This document shows, in pieces, positions 61,572 through 64,000 of a DNA stretch of 64,000 nt (position 1 is its first letter; each line of letters begins with the position of its first letter). Made by a program: the position numbers and the translations under genes. Below the pieces are notes generated by a model. That model was not told where the DNA came from, searched no databases, and saw only the letters and a program-made list of their open reading frames with translations. The DNA comes from Clostridia bacterium (GTDB taxonomy: Bacteria > Bacillota > Clostridia > Oscillospirales > Acutalibacteraceae), in assembly GCA_017440965.1 (NCBI GenBank), contig JAFSGH010000009.1:1-64000 (forward strand). The letters run 5' to 3'.

Positions 61572-62957
61572 ATGAAGCCTCAGAACGGAGAACAGATATA
61601 TAATTTGATCCATTCTCAGGAAATGGTACAGTATATGTGGAAGTATTCCGTACATAAGCAGTCAACTCAGATTCCTCTTGCTATAGCTTTTGAAGAGGAA
61701 CTGGATCTCAGTATTCTTGCCCGTGCCGTGAATGTGGAGATCGAAAGAAATGACTGCCTTCGTCTTCGCATATTCCGCGACGGATTAAAGGTAAAGCAGT
61801 ATTTTCTTGATGAATATAAGCTTGATAAGATCCTTTATAAGGAGTTTTCCTCAAAGGAAGAACAGGTAAGCTATTTTGACGGTGTTGCTTCCTCCAAGCT
61901 TGACGTGTTCGGCGGAGAGACATTCCGTATAATATTCTTCCGTACATTTGAGAATAAATACGGTATTTTCATTACTGTGTCACATATGATGATGGACTTC
62001 GTGGCAGTATTTATGTTCTTTAAGGATCTTATTGCCGTTTATGACAGTCTTAAAAACGGCACTCCTATGCCGAAGCCCCTTGCAAAATACGAGGATATAA
62101 TAAAAAAAGAGCAGGATGATCCTGCACTTGAAGAGCGCATAGCCAGAGATGCAAAAGAGCTTGACGAATGGATGGCAAAGGACAGAATACCTTTTTACAA
62201 TGCTGTCAACGGCACAAGGGTGCTTGATCTTCAGAGAAAGCTCTTACATAATAAGGATATGACAATGCCTCATATCTATCTTCCCGTGCTTGATTCGACA
62301 CATTTTATAAAGTGCCATCTCAGTGATGAGGACAGTAAAAAGATATCAGATTTTATAAAAGAGAATAATCTCAGCGCCGAATGGGTGATTCAGCTGGGCT
62401 TCCGTATATATTTTTCGAAGCTGAACCGTCATACAAATGATACCCTTTTCTGGGTGCTTTGTCCCAGAAGAAGGACCGTAAAGGAAAAACGATGCGGCGG
62501 CACACTGGCTTCTCCCATGCCCTGGAGAGAGATTATTGACGATAACAGCTCATTTATTGATACTGTCCGTCAGCTGAGTGAATCACAGATATTCTTATTC
62601 CGTCACTCGGATGTTCCCTTTTCCGAGGTCAGACAGATGGAGAGAGACCGCTACGGACTTTCTCTTATGCAGACAGCGAACAGTATGATGTTTTCCTATC
62701 TTCCCGCAGGTGAAAATGCCTTCGGAGACAGAAAATATGACTTTTCCGCATATAATTTCGGACATTATGTTATGCCCTTATACACACTTGCAATGCAGGA
62801 GGCTTCAAGCGGCAGATATGTTTTTTCTTACATACACCGCACCTTCCTTACAAAGGATGAGGAGGTCCTCTCGTTCCACGACGGTGTTGTTCGGGCTATT
62901 CTTGCAGGTGTGTCCGAGCCCGATAAAACAATAGGTGAAATTCTGGAGGAAATATAA
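61572..62957 (+). CDS. Stand-alone condensation-domain protein of the A-C-ACP operon (461 aa)
   Basis: HxxxD acyltransferase superfamily with His138-x3-Asp142 in VSHMMMDFVAV. Similar over its full length to the protein at 10278-11672: VNVEIERNDCLRLRI, the central FRIYFSKLNRHT region and the TANSMMFSYLPAG part have counterparts there. Free-standing C proteins join a carrier-bound acyl group to an amine or alcohol. GGAGGAGAGG ribosome site. The gene touches the carrier gene (stop and start adjoin), so the three proteins should be made together. The product is unknown. Confidence 0.85.
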   Translation: MKPQNGEQIYNLIHSQEMVQYMWKYSVHKQSTQIPLAIAFEEELDLSILARAVNVEIERNDCLRLRIFRDGLKVKQYFLDEYKLDKILYKEFSSKEEQVSYFDGVASSKLDVFGGETFRIIFFRTFENKYGIFITVSHMMMDFVAVFMFFKDLIAVYDSLKNGTPMPKPLAKYEDIIKKEQDDPALEERIARDAKELDEWMAKDRIPFYNAVNGTRVLDLQRKLLHNKDMTMPHIYLPVLDSTHFIKCHLSDEDSKKISDFIKENNLSAEWVIQLGFRIYFSKLNRHTNDTLFWVLCPRRRTVKEKRCGGTLASPMPWREIIDDNSSFIDTVRQLSESQIFLFRHSDVPFSEVRQMERDRYGLSLMQTANSMMFSYLPAGENAFGDRKYDFSAYNFGHYVMPLYTLAMQEASSGRYVFSYIHRTFLTKDEEVLSFHDGVVRAILAGVSEPDKTIGEILEEI

Positions 62958-63191
62958 ATGACAGAGATACTTGAAATACTTAAGGAAATTATTTGTGATT
63001 ATGTTGAGATCGATGCCGATGATATTACCGCGGATGCTTCTCTTCGCTATGATCTGGGTGCATCCTCTTTCGATCTTATGAATATTGCTGTTGCGATAGA
63101 GGAAAGATTTAATGTAAAAATGTCAAATGCTTCTCTTCCCAAGATCAAAACAGTCGGCGATATCGCAGAGCTTCTTAAGGATAAAATATAA
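62958..63191 (+). CDS. Acyl/peptidyl carrier protein (77 aa)
   Basis: Small acidic four-helix carrier. DLGASSFDLMN holds the phosphopantetheine attachment Ser37 in the place of the usual DSL serine (here SSF). The flanks fit ACP (EIDADDITADASLRYDLG, IEERFNVKM, VGDIAELL). It follows the condensation gene without spacing and is distinct from a fatty-acid ACP gene, since no fab genes are near. It probably carries the acyl group made by the adenylation enzyme. No phosphopantetheinyl transferase lies in the window. Confidence 0.9.
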   Translation: MTEILEILKEIICDYVEIDADDITADASLRYDLGASSFDLMNIAVAIEERFNVKMSNASLPKIKTVGDIAELLKDKI

Positions 63192-63192
63192 A

Positions 63193-63232
63193 TGAAAAAA
63201 AGACAGAATCTCCTGTGAGGTTCTGTCTTTAA
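63193..63232 (+). terminator. Terminator of the A-C-ACP operon
   Basis: Stem aaagacagaatctc / gaggttctgtcttt-type hairpin with T-rich tail, right after the carrier stop codon. Confidence 0.75.
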
Positions 63233-63271
63233 TTATGTATAAATAATTATATTTAATATAAAGCCGCTCTT

Positions 63272-63350
63272 TCATACGCGAGGCGTATATCATCTGCGAA
63301 GCAGATATCAAAGCTTAAGTTATATCATCCGGGACCATATGGAACGGATA
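63272..63350. repeat. Short connector-hairpin array 3
   Basis: Stems atacg-cgaggcgtat and tgc-gaa-gca with the tatatcatc connector, as in the arrays at 9.4-9.8 kb. It again lies just 3' (minus strand) of a tRNA terminator. Confidence 0.6.
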
Positions 63351-63354
63351 TGAT

Positions 63355-63397
63355 TGAAAAAAGTCACCTTTGTCGGAAGACAAAAGTGACTTTTTTC
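63355..63397 (-). terminator. Terminator of the tRNA-Leu/tRNA-Val operon
   Basis: 18-bp stem aaaaaagtcac / gtgactttttt with one mismatch, GGAA-like loop and T-run on the minus strand, starting one or two nt after the tRNA-Val CCA. Confidence 0.85.
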
Positions 63398-63398
63398 G

Positions 63399-63474
63399 TG
63401 GTGGGAACAACAGGGCTCGAACCTGTGACCCCCTGCTTGTAAGGCAGGTGCTCTCCCAGCTGAGCTATACTCCC
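63399..63474 (-). tRNA. tRNA-Val(TAC)
   Basis: 76 nt on the minus strand: GGGAGTA acceptor, GCTCAGCTGGGAGAGC D-arm, anticodon loop CTTACAA (TAC), GGTTCGAGCC T-loop, encoded CCA. Confidence 0.95.
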
Positions 63475-63561
63475 TGGTGCCGGTGACCGGACTTGAACCG
63501 GTACGTTGTCGCCAACGAGGGATTTTAAGTCCCTTGCGTCTGCCTATTCCGCCACACCGGC
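63475..63561 (-). tRNA. tRNA-Leu(TAA)
   Basis: 87-nt type II tRNA on the minus strand: GCCGGTG acceptor, anticodon loop CTTAAAA (TAA), long variable arm, GGTTCAAGTCC T-loop and encoded CCA. It abuts tRNA-Val with no spacer. Confidence 0.95.
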
Positions 63562-63684
63562 TTGCCTATGTCTTTTATATTATATCCATCCGAAGTGAGT
63601 TTGTCAAGTTTTTTTTGCGGTAATTGCAGAATAATTTTTTTGTGTATTTTTATTCATTTTTTTGTGTTTTTTTGCTGATTTTAT

Positions 63685-63715
63685 AATTGCATATCAGTGC
63701 AATTAATGATAAAAT
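63685..63715 (+). promoter_or_regulatory. Promoter with overlapping palindromic operator
   Basis: TTGCAT, 17-nt spacer, TAAAAT; the palindrome AATTGCA-N6-TGCAATT covers the -35. It precedes the transporter gene at 63749. Confidence 0.5.
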
Positions 63716-63748
63716 TAAATTAATAACAGATGAGAAGGGGTAGTTATT

Positions 63749-64000
63749 ATGTCCGGAGAAAAGAAGACCAAGTATATGAAAAGATCCGAAATCATAACCT
63801 TCGGTATCGGACTTTTCGGAATTGCGTTGCTGACCGGCTGGATGCCTGATTACACGGCAACATTTTTTGCGGATTTTGCTTTCAAGGGAAAGGGCTTTGA
63901 TCCTGATTTTATGTCAAATATGATATCAATGGTGTTTCTTGCAGCGGGTATCATAGGAGCGGTCTGCGAGCTTGTTATAGGATATCTTGTTGATAATACG
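63749..64000 (+). CDS. GPH/MFS-type transporter, 5' part cut by the window end
   Basis: The first 84 codons are visible. A charged N-terminus MSGEKKTKYMKRSEI leads into membrane helix 1 (ITFGIGLFGIALLTGW) and helix 2 (FLAAGIIGAVCELVIGYL), followed by VDNT. The VIGYLVDNT end resembles the LIGSMIDND loop of the GPH symporter at 47345-48880. AGAAGGGG precedes the ATG. The remaining helices lie beyond the window, so family and substrate are provisional. Confidence 0.7.
   Translation, partial: MSGEKKTKYMKRSEIITFGIGLFGIALLTGWMPDYTATFFADFAFKGKGFDPDFMSNMISMVFLAAGIIGAVCELVIGYLVDNT

Noticed and set aside
60016..63191. D-alanylation (dlt) operon
   Set aside because: It has an adenylation enzyme and a carrier, but the second gene is a condensation protein, not the membrane acyltransferase DltB, and there is no DltD.

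Overview
The window looks like chromosome of an uncultured gut or rumen Clostridia bacterium, most likely Oscillospirales/Ruminococcaceae-like. The reasons are Gram-positive style signal peptides and lipoproteins, strong AGGAGG-type ribosome sites, moderate G+C, dockerin and cohesin-like domains, many intracellular glycoside hydrolases, and very large secreted proteins built from Cys-x2-Cys repeats. I see no phage, conjugative or CRISPR module. Genus-level placement is an inference.

Layout. 1-9.3 kb: a PrsA/SurA-like lipoprotein, a decayed four-helix-bundle gene, and a 2672-residue surface protein (amidase, SH3-like, Cys-repeat, VWA). 9.4-10.1 kb: two arrays of small hairpins lying 3' of two tRNA-Ser genes. 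10.3-12.6 kb: a lone condensation-domain protein and a GH16 glucanase. 12.7-18.4 kb: two Old-Yellow-Enzyme/dienoyl-CoA-reductase type flavoenzymes, a short-chain dehydrogenase and a hotdog thioesterase. 18.4-20.6 kb: a secreted cohesin-dockerin-transglutaminase-dockerin protein. 20.9-29.0 kb: a five-gene minus-strand operon (ACT protein, UPF0210, SCP2-like protein with Lys/Ala tail, GH106, GH3), divergent from folP. 30.9-34.1 kb: a second Cys-repeat surface protein. 34.6-41.4 kb: a cobalamin-riboswitch operon encoding a secreted beta-propeller, ECF T, fused ECF A1A2, ECF S and two DUF4430 (transcobalamin-like) proteins. 41.4-43.4 kb: a secreted C39-like peptidase and an EEP hydrolase. 43.6-51.2 kb: a glycan locus with GH95 and an AraC regulator divergent from a GPH sugar symporter and GH2. 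51.6-56.5 kb: an octapeptide-repeat zinc-ribbon protein, a dockerin protein and a membrane LuxR regulator. 56.6-59.7 kb: a GH28-like enzyme and a membrane M28 peptidase. 60.0-63.2 kb: an adenylation enzyme, condensation protein and carrier protein operon, then tRNA-Val and tRNA-Leu and the start of another GPH-type transporter.

The two most system-like assemblies are the B12-controlled uptake operon, which pairs an ECF transporter with extracellular transcobalamin-like proteins and a beta-propeller, and the minimal stand-alone A-C-ACP operon whose condensation protein has a paralogue 50 kb away. Several intergenic repeat families are also present: a 266-268 bp element with terminal inverted repeats and many internal hairpins (two inverted copies), C-rich repeats, and connector-hairpin arrays next to tRNA genes.

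Calls rest on reading motifs, domain order, spacing and signals by eye. No database search was run, so family names are recognition calls and substrates are inference.
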